Source: Undibacterium umbellatum
GTDB lineage: Bacteria; Pseudomonadota; Gammaproteobacteria; Burkholderiales; Burkholderiaceae_D
Reading direction: 5' to 3'
Assembly: GCF_014284125.1 (NCBI RefSeq)
Contig: NZ_JACOFX010000029.1
Location: forward strand, 1 to 40,633
Length of the DNA stretch: 40,633 bases
The position numbers and the translations under genes are program-made. How positions within the stretch are numbered: the first letter of the stretch is position 1; each line of letters starts with the position of its first letter. Under the pieces are notes generated by a model, which did not search any database, was not told where the DNA came from, and saw only the letters and a program-made list of their open reading frames with translations. Positions 29,328 through 37,876 of the stretch are shown piece after piece.

Positions 29328-29480
29328 TTACAAACGACCAGTCAGCAAAAGAATGATAAGGATAATCACAATGAGGCCGGTAACCCCGCTAGGGCCGTAA
29401 CCCCAGGAGCGGCTATGCGGCCATGAGGGAAAGAGTCCAATCAGGACCAGGATAAGTATGACGAGTAAGATGGTGCTCAT
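29328..29480 (-). CDS. DUF3309 family small membrane protein, 50 aa
   Basis: Translating the minus strand from ATG 29480 gives a 50-residue peptide beginning MSTILLVILILVLIGLFPSW and ending in LIVIILIILLLTGRL. Two hydrophobic segments are separated by a short loop, PHSRSWGYGPSG. This is the conserved layout of DUF3309 proteins, common in Proteobacteria and often near stress genes; their function is unknown. It lies between a coiled-coil protein and a small secreted protein in one operon. Confidence 0.85.
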   Translation of the reverse strand: MSTILLVILILVLIGLFPSWPHSRSWGYGPSGVTGLIVIILIILLLTGRL

Positions 29481-29572
29481 GATGTAGCCTATAGAGTCAG
29501 TTTAAGCAAAGCTGCAGTTATTTATCAGCTTGATGGATGTTTCTGGTCCGGATTGCAGCTTGCGGAAGGGAG

Positions 29573-29869
29573 TCAATCTTCCTTTAATTGCGCTTTGAAA
29601 TAGTGGCAAGAATTGACAAAAGCATCGCGCACTTTTTCCGTCGTGTTGATCATGCTCTCCCAGTTGTTTTCGCTGGCTGACTTGATTTCATCGAGCTTGT
29701 CGCGCACTTGCTGCGATTGCACATAGAGTTTTTGTATTTCTTTGGCATATTGCTCTTTCATCGCTTCTTTTGAAGCTGCAACTTTTGCTTCCATCACCGT
29801 CATGCTGATATTTAATTCATCCAGCTGAGCTTTGATACTGGCTATATAAGCCTCGCGTTTGGCCATCAT
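29573..29869 (-). CDS. Coiled-coil hypothetical protein, 98 aa
   Basis: An almost wholly helical cytoplasmic protein starting MMAKREAYIASIKAQLDELN, with heptad-like spacing through residue 70. The pattern resembles small stress proteins of the Sll1863 type, but I cannot assign it firmly. AGGGAG precedes the start, and the second ATG (29866) may be used. It is the second gene of the minus-strand operon, 39 bp after the glycine-zipper gene. Confidence 0.7.
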   Translation of the reverse strand: MMAKREAYIASIKAQLDELNISMTVMEAKVAASKEAMKEQYAKEIQKLYVQSQQVRDKLDEIKSASENNWESMINTTEKVRDAFVNSCHYFKAQLKED

Positions 29870-29908
29870 GGTTTTTCTCCCTTTGTTAAAAAATAGATAG
29901 ACACTGGG

Positions 29909-30376
29909 TCAGATATTGGCGTATTCACCGTGTTGATCCTTCCAGGCATCAACTTTTTGCTGGTCATCGGCTCTGGATATCGGACAAAATTTGGTATTTG
30001 AATCAAGATCAGTGTCCAGTTGCTCTACTGTTTGGCTGGATATTCCCCAACCCAGTAAAGAGCCGATGACAGAACCCATGATCATGCCCAGGGCTGCACC
30101 CACCAAGGCCGCTTGCAAAGGATGCGTCACCAGCAAGCCAAGAACGGGGACGTTAAATGGAGCAATCATGACTGCAAGCGCTGCATTGACCGCACCCAGG
30201 ATACAGCCAACAGCCATGCCTATAGCGGTACCCGTGCTGATGTCGGAGTAATAGCCACTACTCCAACGCTGACTAAGTGAAATATCTTCCAAGGCTGGCT
30301 TTTTGAAGTCACCGTGCCTGGTTGAGGGACGTGTCGATGATTTCCTCACTAATAAAGTGTCATTGCTTGCGATCAT
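29909..30376 (-). CDS. Glycine-zipper membrane protein
   Basis: A 155-residue protein with a soluble N-terminus, then a long small-residue-rich hydrophobic stretch (about 50-112: GTAIGMAVGCILGAVNAALA, then LVGAALGMIMGSVIGSLLGWG) with GxxxG-type packing motifs. The C-terminal tail is acidic. There is no cleavable signal. It is likely to be an inner-membrane or channel-like stress protein. AGGGAG before the ATG supports the start. It is the first gene of the six-gene minus-strand operon, divergent from the gene at 30690. Confidence 0.72.
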   Translation of the reverse strand: MIASNDTLLVRKSSTRPSTRHGDFKKPALEDISLSQRWSSGYYSDISTGTAIGMAVGCILGAVNAALAVMIAPFNVPVLGLLVTHPLQAALVGAALGMIMGSVIGSLLGWGISSQTVEQLDTDLDSNTKFCPISRADDQQKVDAWKDQHGEYANI

Positions 30377-30689
30377 GTCTGGCTCCCTGAAAAATGCGGC
30401 TCACTGCTAATGACGGTGAACCAAGGATGACCAAATCTTTTGATGACTGGCTTTATCTGATCAAGTACTACAAATTTATGCTATTCCTGGTTTGACATCT
30501 GTGCGCTGGCACACTCTGTAAAGAATTTGACTTGATAAATATATATTGACCAATGTTCGATACCGCACAGATGGACACGTGAGCAGACAGCACACTCAGG
30601 CATCGGGCTTTTCCGACGCAGCAATCGTTGAGGCGAAATCAGCTTCGTCCAATAAGTTTCGTTCGTTACTCACACTTAAGAGGAAAAAT
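30377..30689. other. Divergent regulatory region
   Basis: About 310 bp between the minus-strand operon and the + strand repeat protein. It must carry both promoters. An AT-rich core TTGACTTGATAAATATATAT lies at about 30528-30547. The + strand frame remains open from 30546, but the true start has its own AGAGGAAAA site, so most of this is probably a 5' leader. Confidence 0.4.
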
Positions 30690-31232
30690 ATGAATAAGAA
30701 TTTAGTTATGATCCTGGTTTGCTCAGCCACATTTAGCACGGCAGCTTTGGCCGCTGCCGACGAAAAGAAAGTTGCTTACACAGCGGCTAAAGACGCTGCC
30801 ACTACAGAATTCAAACTGGCCAAGAGCCGATGTGACACCGTCGCAGGCAATCCGAAAGATGTCTGCATAGCAGAGGCAAAAGCAGCGCGCGTTCATACAG
30901 AGGCCAACGCTACTGCGGAGTATAAAAATACTGTGGCTGCACGTACCAGCGCCAGAAAAGATATTGCCAACGCTGACTATGATGTGGAAAAAGCCAAATG
31001 CGGCAGCATGGCTGGTAATGAAAAAGACGTATGCGTCAAGCAAGCCAATTCGAATAAAGTTGCCGCATTGGCAAACGCAAAAGCAGATAAAAAAGTTGTC
31101 GATGCGCGCGTTGACGCCAATGATGACAAAGTTAAAGCTGAATACAAGGTTGCGCTGGAAAAGTGCGATGCCTTGACCGGTCAGGGTAAGGATAACTGTG
31201 TTGTTGCAGCTAAATCCAAATTCGGCAAGTAA
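30690..31232 (+). CDS. Periplasmic three-repeat cysteine protein
   Basis: A 180-residue protein with signal peptide MNKNLVMILVCSATFSTAAL and mature start near ADEKK. It contains three related units, each with two cysteines about ten residues apart: SRCDTVAGNPKDVCIAEAK, AKCGSMAGNEKDVCVKQAN and EKCDALTGQGKDNCVVAAK. Each probably forms a disulphide-closed helical turn. Between them are Ala/Lys-rich helices. Such proteins are often loosely labelled TolA-like. The function is unknown, and a periplasmic stress role is inferred from the neighbours. The start is set by AGAGGAAAA. Confidence 0.78.
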   Translation: MNKNLVMILVCSATFSTAALAAADEKKVAYTAAKDAATTEFKLAKSRCDTVAGNPKDVCIAEAKAARVHTEANATAEYKNTVAARTSARKDIANADYDVEKAKCGSMAGNEKDVCVKQANSNKVAALANAKADKKVVDARVDANDDKVKAEYKVALEKCDALTGQGKDNCVVAAKSKFGK

Positions 31233-31327
31233 TTTTAACGTCAGGAAAAGCCGCTCTTGCGCCAAGCGATATGCGGTCTTGTATGTATAAATGTAGTTTC
31301 TAAATCTCAATCTCTCGAAAGAAAAAA

Positions 31328-31639
31328 ATGAAAATCGCTCAACGCATGATGACCATGATATTTGCCGCCTCTCTGTTGGTCATTGCTGGCTGTGCTTCAA
31401 CAGCCACACGTGAAGGTACTGGCGAATATGTCGATGATTCCGTCATCACGACCAAGGTAAAAGCCGAAATTTTTAATGAACCGACTTTGAAATCCATGGA
31501 AATCAATGTCGAAACATTCAAAGGCACAGTGCAGCTCAGTGGCTTTGTGACTTCCAATGCCAATATTGATAAAGCAGTTGCCATTACCCGCAATGTCAAG
31601 GGTGTACGTTCTGTGAAGAACGATATGCGTTTGAAGTAA
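31328..31639 (+). CDS. Single BON-domain lipoprotein (OsmY-like)
   Basis: A 103-residue lipoprotein with lipobox VIAGC. One BON domain spans about 35-103 (YVDDSVITTKVKAEIF, FKGTVQLSGFV, VKGVRSVKNDMRL). It is closely similar in layout to each half of the double-BON protein at 25546, suggesting an older duplication within this region. A GAAAG stretch precedes the ATG. It follows the three-repeat periplasmic protein by 95 bp and ends just before hairpin structures. Confidence 0.87.
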   Translation: MKIAQRMMTMIFAASLLVIAGCASTATREGTGEYVDDSVITTKVKAEIFNEPTLKSMEINVETFKGTVQLSGFVTSNANIDKAVAITRNVKGVRSVKNDMRLK

Positions 31640-31701
31640 AATTTGTTCTGCCAATGATGTTGTCGATGTGAATTGACAGCATCATTGGAGACCATAAGAA
31701 A

Positions 31702-31727
31702 GAGAGCCAGCTTGGCTCTCTTTTTTC
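31702..31727. terminator. Bidirectional rho-independent terminator
   Basis: GAGAGCCA (31702-31709) pairs with TGGCTCTC (31713-31720) and is followed by TTTTTTCT. A-rich sequence on the other side lets it serve the convergent minus-strand gene as well. A second hairpin (CCAATGATG at 31651 with CATCATTGG at 31680) precedes it. Confidence 0.88.
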
Positions 31728-31736
31728 TATTTACAT

Positions 31737-32777
31737 TTACCTGACGCGCTGTTCAACAGTAAATTGTTCAATTTCAACGCGGCGGTTAGGTTCCAGGCAG
31801 GCGATAAGATCGACACGTTTTTTGTTGTTGCAGACAACGACAGGATTGCTTTCACCTTTGCCGATGGCATTCAGCCTTTGTGTAGCGACGCCTTTGTTGT
31901 TCAGATAGGATTTGACTGAATTGGCACGCTGCTCGGACAAATTCAAATTGTATTTATCTGAACCCAAGCGGTCTGCATAACCAGTAATAACAACCTGATT
32001 GATCTGCATATTGGCATTCAGCGCATTAGCGATGTCATCCAGTTTTGGCTGTGGCGTGCTCAATACTGCGCTATCAAAGGCAAACAATTCTGTCGCAGAC
32101 AAAGTGATTTTTTGATACACAGGCGGTGGTGGAGCCGGCGCAGGTGCTGGCGGTGGTGCTTGTACCATTACCGGCTCGGGTGGTGGTGTAGGGGCGAAGC
32201 TGACTGTTCTGGCGGCCACTTTTGGTTTATCAAAGCTATAGTTCAGTCCAACGGAAAGATGGGAATTGCTAGCCTGGCTAAAACCAAAATCATTGCCATG
32301 CAAATAGCCATGTACCTTGCGCCACTCTGCTTGGGCCGACCACTGATCGTTCAAGCTGAGCTGTACACCGACGCCGCCGCTGGCCGCGGGTGACGTGCTG
32401 TCACCACTTTTTAAGCCTGCATTACTCCTGTCACGGTTTGCCGCAATACCCATGACCAGGTAAGGGCGAACTGTGCTGCGCGAAAAAAGATAGAGCAGGT
32501 CTATTCCCAAAGCATTTTGCTGATAGCGTTTGCCATTGTCTGACGCCCGCGTGTAATTGGTATTGATTTGGGCATCCCAGCTTTCTGACAAAGGCTTGCC
32601 CAGACGTAGCCCGACGCCATAGCCGCGATTGCCCGCACCGAAAATTTCATCAGTCTCTGCCGCATGGATGCTGCCACCGATATACCAGGATGGGTTGTAA
32701 TCTTCAGCCATGGCATTGCCCGCACCTGCGAAAAACAGGCAGGCCAGGGCGGCAGGTATAGCGCGTAATTTATTCAT
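31737..32777 (-). CDS. OmpA-family outer membrane protein
   Basis: A 346-residue two-domain protein with signal peptide MNKLRAIPAALACLFFAGAG, cut likely after AMA-ED. An N-terminal beta-barrel of OmpA/OprF type (about 25-185, with YIGGSIHAAETDE, GVGLRLGKPL and GVGVQLSLNDQWSAQAEWRKV) is joined by a Pro-rich hinge (PPPAPAPAPPPP). The hinge leads to the OmpA peptidoglycan-binding domain (about 230-340), with TGYADRLGSDKYN, LSEQRANSVKSYL and EPNRRVEI. Unlike the OmpA lipoprotein at 24579 it is anchored by a barrel. It would support wall attachment and perhaps form small pores. Confidence 0.92.
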   Translation of the reverse strand: MNKLRAIPAALACLFFAGAGNAMAEDYNPSWYIGGSIHAAETDEIFGAGNRGYGVGLRLGKPLSESWDAQINTNYTRASDNGKRYQQNALGIDLLYLFSRSTVRPYLVMGIAANRDRSNAGLKSGDSTSPAASGGVGVQLSLNDQWSAQAEWRKVHGYLHGNDFGFSQASNSHLSVGLNYSFDKPKVAARTVSFAPTPPPEPVMVQAPPPAPAPAPPPPVYQKITLSATELFAFDSAVLSTPQPKLDDIANALNANMQINQVVITGYADRLGSDKYNLNLSEQRANSVKSYLNNKGVATQRLNAIGKGESNPVVVCNNKKRVDLIACLEPNRRVEIEQFTVEQRVR

Positions 32778-33104
32778 GAATATTCTTTCTGGATGTGAAA
32801 AGAGGAGGGAGATGTATTGCAAAAACCGGAATGTGACTGGAACAGTAATTCCTGTTTGGGAGACTAAGTGAAATGCGAATTTTCATCGGTGCGTTGGCGC
32901 ACAAATGTCGTCTTTCTGGGCAGGGTCAGGGAAACAACGTGGAGGTCTGATGCTAGTCAGCTTTCCATATTCATCTTCATGCAGCCAGGAGGTCCATCTG
33001 CTGATTGCATGAAGGACTGTGTGTGCTTACGTACGGAGCTGGATTGGAAATCGTTTTATTCTTGTAGTAGATCAAGACTTGAATTCAACATTATCAGGAG
33101 CGGC
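32778..33104. other. Divergent intergenic region
   Basis: About 330 bp between the OmpA gene and the hydroxylase gene. The + strand frame is open from 32868, but its translation is not protein-like and a good ribosome binding site occurs only before 33105. Nothing else is seen. Confidence 0.35.
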
Positions 33105-33674
33105 ATGGCATTTTTTTCTCTCGAGCATAGTAAAGCAGCTTATTTGACCGACTTTGTCTTGTATGGCGTCGCGGTAACTTGCTTACTGATTTTTTTGAGC
33201 GTGCTTACTCCCTATACTCGCTTATTGGAGGTTGCGGTATTTGTGTTGGCAGGGTTGTTTGCATCTACCGGAATAGAGTATTTTTTGCATCGCTTCATCC
33301 TTCATGGCCTGCAACCGTTCAAACGCTGGCATGAACTGCATCACGCGCGTCCGGCTGCTTTGATAGGTACACCGACCATATTGAGCACGACTTTGATTAT
33401 CTTCCTGGTGTTTACACCGGCGTTTTTGCTGGGTGACGTATTACGTGCCAGTGCGCTGACTTTGGGATTGACGGGAGGCTACTTGTTTTACACCGTCACA
33501 CATCATGCTGCCCATCACTGGCCGGCCAGACATTCCTGGTTGAAGCAAAGGAAGATCTGGCATGCACGTCATCATCATGCGGATGGAAATTCGGTATGCT
33601 TTGGTGTCAGTACCAGTTTCTGGGATGTGGTTTTTCGCAGTAATGGCAGAAAAGCCAGTATGTCGGAGGAGTAG
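33105..33674 (+). CDS. Membrane fatty acid hydroxylase / sterol desaturase superfamily protein
   Basis: A 189-residue integral membrane di-iron oxygenase. There are four hydrophobic helices (VLYGVAVTCLLIFLSVL, LEVAVFVLAGLFAS, TLIIFLVFTPAFLL and a later one). The histidine clusters that hold the two irons are present: HRFILH, HELHH, THHAAHH and HARHHH. Such enzymes hydroxylate or desaturate lipids, carotenoids or fatty acyl chains; the substrate is unknown here. AGGAG lies five bases before ATG 33105. The gene is monocistronic, but its location beside envelope genes fits lipid modification. Confidence 0.85.
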   Translation: MAFFSLEHSKAAYLTDFVLYGVAVTCLLIFLSVLTPYTRLLEVAVFVLAGLFASTGIEYFLHRFILHGLQPFKRWHELHHARPAALIGTPTILSTTLIIFLVFTPAFLLGDVLRASALTLGLTGGYLFYTVTHHAAHHWPARHSWLKQRKIWHARHHHADGNSVCFGVSTSFWDVVFRSNGRKASMSEE

Positions 33675-33811
33675 CACCTGCAGATGGGCGGTTGTTGCGG
33701 ATAGGTAAAGAGCAGGCAGTAACTGGACAGGTTTGATAGGTAGTTCTGGCTATCAATGCATCATTGAAGGTAAAGTTTTAAGGTGAAGCATAGCTGAATG
33801 AGCATCGAGGG

Positions 33812-35041
33812 TTACGGTTTTATTCCCTCATTTTTCATTGCTTCCAGTTTATCGTAAGCAACTGCTGCCGATGCGGTCTTGATGGTGGCCATGTCGACAT
33901 TCTCGCCACGGGTTTCTACGAGGAAGCGACCGCCAACCAGGAGGCTATACTCACCAGTTGAACCATCCTTTTGAAATCTTTCATGCGTAGGACGGCCATT
34001 GACCTTTCCCATTTTTTCATAACCAGCATCGGTTTCCTTGTCCTGCTCCATCATGCCCCAGGCGAACATGGCACCAAACATTTTGCTGCCACCTGTATCA
34101 GTGATGCTGATTTTAATCTGATGATTATTTTCATCGGCATAGCGAGCTTCGGCCTTGGCGACCTTGAATTCACCCATGGCCGATTTCTCACCTTCCAGGC
34201 TGTTCCGTTTCAAATCGCCTATGGTTTCAGGGAGCAAGGCTTTTAGCTTGTCCTTGTCAACCACTTCGGCCTGGCTACTGCCGCCCAAGGCTACTCCCAA
34301 GGCTTCGGTTGCTGCTTTCATTTCTGCTTGTGGGTCGCCAGATTTTTTTGCATCGTCCATTTTCTTGCTGGCTTCCTCCATCTTCTTGCCCATTTTTTCA
34401 AGCTCGTTCAGTGTACCGGCGGTTTCAGATGTACGGCTTGCAGTAGGTATGGCGCCCATGCCATAAATTGAACCGCCACCGACAGAACCTACCACCATCG
34501 TAAACACAATCATGATCAGAATGGAGCAGACGACTGAAACTGCGGTGTAAGCTGCAGCTTTCTCTTGAGGCACCTTCATCAGCACAGGCAAGCCCAGATA
34601 AAGCAGGTAAATACCATACAAACCCGCCAGCACACCCAGCATGCTTAGCGAAGGCAAAAGGGACAGGATGCCAGCAAGCCAGGCCGGAGTGAAAGAATAG
34701 GCGGCGACTTTCAAGGCTTGCGCGGGGTTTTTGGTCGCGCCAAATTGTGGTGCCAGAGCATCAATCAAGAGGGCTATCAGATATACGCCTATTAAAGCAA
34801 ATACAAAACTCATCACCATTGCTGAAATACCTGCAATGATGGGCAAGCGTATGGTGCCAAGCATGGGTACGCTGAAACCGATGATGCTCATGCCTATGAA
34901 GCTGGCGACTGCAGGAATGGCAGCCAGAGGCGCAACATAATTTTTGAACAAGTCTATCGTGACGGTGTTTTCTACTTCAATGACTAGCCATTCTTTTTGT
35001 GGCGTCAGGATGATATTTTTCGCACGTTCAATGAGATTCAT
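33812..35041 (-). CDS. Yip1-family membrane protein with C-terminal extension
   Basis: A 409-residue protein. The N-terminal half (about 1-195) is a Yip1 domain with five or so membrane helices (IPAVASFIGMSIIGFSVPM, ISAMVMSFVFALIGVYLIAL, YGIYLLYLGLPVLMKVP). The C-terminal half (about 200-405) is soluble, starting with a charged helical stretch (NELEKMGKKMEEASKKMDD) and followed by a compact domain (LLPETIGDLKRNSLEGEKS, EYSLLVGGRFLVETRGENVD). The extension is not part of the core Yip1 fold and is of unknown function. AAGGAAAA precedes the ATG. Confidence 0.8.
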   Translation of the reverse strand: MNLIERAKNIILTPQKEWLVIEVENTVTIDLFKNYVAPLAAIPAVASFIGMSIIGFSVPMLGTIRLPIIAGISAMVMSFVFALIGVYLIALLIDALAPQFGATKNPAQALKVAAYSFTPAWLAGILSLLPSLSMLGVLAGLYGIYLLYLGLPVLMKVPQEKAAAYTAVSVVCSILIMIVFTMVVGSVGGGSIYGMGAIPTASRTSETAGTLNELEKMGKKMEEASKKMDDAKKSGDPQAEMKAATEALGVALGGSSQAEVVDKDKLKALLPETIGDLKRNSLEGEKSAMGEFKVAKAEARYADENNHQIKISITDTGGSKMFGAMFAWGMMEQDKETDAGYEKMGKVNGRPTHERFQKDGSTGEYSLLVGGRFLVETRGENVDMATIKTASAAVAYDKLEAMKNEGIKP

Positions 35042-35280
35042 GGACTTTTCCTTCAGTTAATAGGTGAAACATGGATAAATGCTGTGGAAAACGAAAAAGC
35101 GGCAATAAAACGGAATTAATGCGAAAACAGGCTACTTGACTTTTGGATAAGTGGCTAAGTTTATTACAGTTTTTTGCAAGTAAGGCAAAAAATAGCGATT
35201 TCCAAGTGATTTCTTCATGCTAGCCAGCAATACCGGACTGCATTGTCAACTCCAGGCTGGGCCTGGATAAGACGCATCGA

Positions 35281-36072
35281 TTACATATCATGTTGTTTGA
35301 GATTGGGCAGGAACTGTATGCCCGTCTTTTGCGTCAGTTCCTGATAACTGATGGGTTTGCTGACCTGGGCATCGTCGGTGTTTTCTACCCAGTGCGCCCA
35401 GGCGCGACCGGTATTGGGGTCATATACAAGTTTGTAAAGGTATTTGGGTACCCAGACCTTGTTGTTACCTATTGTCGCAGGGCGTGGACCATATACTGGC
35501 CCAGTAATGACATACACATCGCCTTGTGCGCGCAAGACGTACTGGCGGGTGGCTTTTTCTATGGCAGCCCAGGTTTTCCGGTTATTGAGTGGCGCTTGCG
35601 GAACCATGTTGGCCAGTGAGAAACTTTGTTCCATGGCGGTGCTATCGATCATGTCGGCAGCTGGTGCCATATGGCCGCGGTCATAGCCAGAACCTTTGTA
35701 ATCGTCGAGTTCAGCCCTCTCTGCACGTGGCAACCTGGCATCGGCATAGAACTGGTTGCTGCGCTCATTGTCCCTGGCTTTCAAGATGATTTGACGGTTC
35801 AACCTTTCAGCGACATAGATGGGGGTATGACTTTTACCTGAATGCATGACCGCAAATGCTGAAAAACAAAGGGCGCGCGGACGCATGTCCCGAGAATGTC
35901 TTAGCGTCGGAATTTGTCCTTTTACAAAAAACTGACGGCATCCGGCAAAGTCCCCCGTGCCCAGGGTTGGCGAATCGAGGAAGAGATTTTCAAAACTTGA
36001 AAGATCAACAAAAGACAGGTTAATGAGAGCAAAAACGAGTATCGGGCTGAGTTTTGCGAGTTTTTTTATCAT
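35281..36072 (-). CDS. Secreted DNA/RNA non-specific endonuclease (DRGH family)
   Basis: A 263-residue exported nuclease of the NucA/Serratia type, which cuts DNA and RNA with a single Mg ion. The motif YDRGHMAPAAD (about residue 130) supplies the catalytic His. The metal-binding Asn is expected in the NMVPQAPLNNRKTW segment. Other family marks are VYVITGPVYG and GYDRGH preceded by DDYKGS. The N-terminus (MIKKLAKLSPILVFALINLS) acts as a signal or anchor. ATG 36072 is chosen for that reason; no ribosome binding site is obvious, and the frame continues to 36129. A nutrient or competition role is likely. Confidence 0.88.
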   Translation of the reverse strand: MIKKLAKLSPILVFALINLSFVDLSSFENLFLDSPTLGTGDFAGCRQFFVKGQIPTLRHSRDMRPRALCFSAFAVMHSGKSHTPIYVAERLNRQIILKARDNERSNQFYADARLPRAERAELDDYKGSGYDRGHMAPAADMIDSTAMEQSFSLANMVPQAPLNNRKTWAAIEKATRQYVLRAQGDVYVITGPVYGPRPATIGNNKVWVPKYLYKLVYDPNTGRAWAHWVENTDDAQVSKPISYQELTQKTGIQFLPNLKQHDM

Positions 36073-36264
36073 GAGTGTGCGTTTTGATGTCTGGCCGGGA
36101 CTACTCTGTGGCAAGGGCCACATCAACACTGAACTAGAAAGTTTGTATTAAGCCTCAAGGCGACGGAGTAAAGCGGGAAAGGCCCGAAGTGTATATGTTT
36201 TCTCTCAAGGCAACTTATAAACCTTGGATAATTGCACCAACCGCTCAACAATAAAATAGGGACC

Positions 36265-37872
36265 CTATCGTTCTCTTAATCCATCCCAGTGCAAACCAAA
36301 CTTGTTGAGATATTTTTTAAGCCTGTCTGCATCATTGGGATTGGCTTTGTTGCTGCGGGAAGCAGCAAACAGTTTCCGGCCTGCTTCAGACATGTTTTTA
36401 GAGCGCAGGCAAACTGCGAGCACTGCCTGTAATTGCACGGCATCGAATAAATCCAGTTGCGCCAATTGCTCAGTATCGAGGTAGTCATGCAAATCCAGCT
36501 CATTTGTTTCACCGCTTTCCTGCGCATATGACCACAGCCGTTGCAGGCGCTTGATTTCTTCACTGGCATTCTGATCATTGATGCGTCCCGCATCGGCCAG
36601 CGTGGCCATGCGTGTGACTGATGCTGACAAATCGCGGAAATTGCCTGCCCACACTGCTTGAGGGGAAGTGGCAAATTCCATATAACTGTCTTTTGCCTCT
36701 TTGTTGAATCGCACCATCTGCCCATTCTCCGCACTGTATTGCGACAGAAGGTAATCGATATTCGGCGCGATGTCTTCGACCCTGCCACTCAGGCCAGGCA
36801 ATTCATATGACCACAGATTGATACGTGCATACAAGTCTTCACGAAAGCGGCCCGCAGCCACTTCCTTACCCAGATCACGATTGGTGCCTGCAACCAGTTG
36901 GAAATCGCTTTGTACTTCATGGTCACCGCCAACCGGGAAGAAGCGTTTTTCTTCCACTGCCTTGAGCAGCATTGCTTGTTCATCCAGACCCAGCTCACCA
37001 ATTTCATCAAGGAAGAGCAAGCCTTTGTGTGCCGTTCTCAGCAAACCGGGGCGGTCTGACATGGCACCGGTGAACGAACCCTTGATATGACCAAACAGGG
37101 TGGAGCCCGCACCATCACCACGCAGGGTGGCGCAATTGACTTCGACAAACTTGCCTTCCAGCCTGTGTCTGGCTTTTTTCAATTCAAAGATACGCCGCGC
37201 CAGGAAGGACTTGCCCGCACCAGTCGGCCCCATCAACAGAATTGCTGCCTTGGACTTGATGGCGACACGCTCTATCTCATCGATCATGGTATTGAAGCGT
37301 GCATTGCGGGTCGCAATGCCAGATTTCAGGAAGGCCACCCCTTCTTCCTGCTCGCGGCTAAAGCGCTGGGCGATCTGGTCATAGCGTGACAAGTCCAGAT
37401 CAATGATGGTCATCTCACCAAAATTGGCCTTGGTCTGCCGCCGTGGAGGTGAAGTTTGCAAGAGCTTGCCGGGCAGGTAACTGGCTTCTGTCATCAGAAA
37501 CAGGCAAATTTGCGCCACGTGGGTGCCGGTGGTGATGTGCACCCAGTATTCTTCTTTATCTGTATCAAAGGGGTAGGACCGGGCAAAGTCAAACAGGCAG
37601 CCATACACCTCTTCAAAATCCCAGGGATCTTGTATATCTAACTGATGCGCGCATACCTTAGTCTCGGGTGAGGTATCGGCAATGTCTTTTTCTAATTGTG
37701 CTAGCAATAGCTCATGCTGACCGCTGTACAGCAAATCGATGCGATCGATGACAATATCTTCGTGCTGGGTCAAAGCGACCGTGGGCCGCCATTTTTCCCA
37801 GCGACCACTGCCACGGCCACTATCGAGTTGCGTGCCTATGAAACCGATGACGACTTTTTTCTTCTTGATCAT
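36265..37872 (-). CDS. rtcR: RtcR, sigma-54 activator of RNA-repair operon
   Basis: A 535-residue transcription activator. The N-terminal 180 residues are the RtcR regulatory domain of CARF type (VVIGFIGTQLDSG, WVHITTGTHVAQICLF), which in studied relatives responds to RNA ends left by cleavage. An AAA+ domain follows: Walker A GPTGAGKS (about 214-221), the sigma-54 contact loop GSFTGA (about 266-271, a Ser where GAFTGA is usual), Walker B LLFLDE (about 283-288) and RFREDLYARI. The C-terminus has a helix-turn-helix-like segment. It is divergent from rsr, with which it shares a 220-bp intergenic region holding a perfect sigma-54 promoter. No ribosome binding site is visible, which suggests weak expression. 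Confidence 0.95.
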   Translation of the reverse strand: MIKKKKVVIGFIGTQLDSGRGSGRWEKWRPTVALTQHEDIVIDRIDLLYSGQHELLLAQLEKDIADTSPETKVCAHQLDIQDPWDFEEVYGCLFDFARSYPFDTDKEEYWVHITTGTHVAQICLFLMTEASYLPGKLLQTSPPRRQTKANFGEMTIIDLDLSRYDQIAQRFSREQEEGVAFLKSGIATRNARFNTMIDEIERVAIKSKAAILLMGPTGAGKSFLARRIFELKKARHRLEGKFVEVNCATLRGDGAGSTLFGHIKGSFTGAMSDRPGLLRTAHKGLLFLDEIGELGLDEQAMLLKAVEEKRFFPVGGDHEVQSDFQLVAGTNRDLGKEVAAGRFREDLYARINLWSYELPGLSGRVEDIAPNIDYLLSQYSAENGQMVRFNKEAKDSYMEFATSPQAVWAGNFRDLSASVTRMATLADAGRINDQNASEEIKRLQRLWSYAQESGETNELDLHDYLDTEQLAQLDLFDAVQLQAVLAVCLRSKNMSEAGRKLFAASRSNKANPNDADRLKKYLNKFGLHWDGLRER

Positions 37873-37876
37873 TTTG

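Noticed and set aside
36276..36788. 170-aa minus-strand frame inside rtcR
   Set aside because: A frame-shifted reading of the rtcR C-terminal half; the rtcR frame has all expected motifs.
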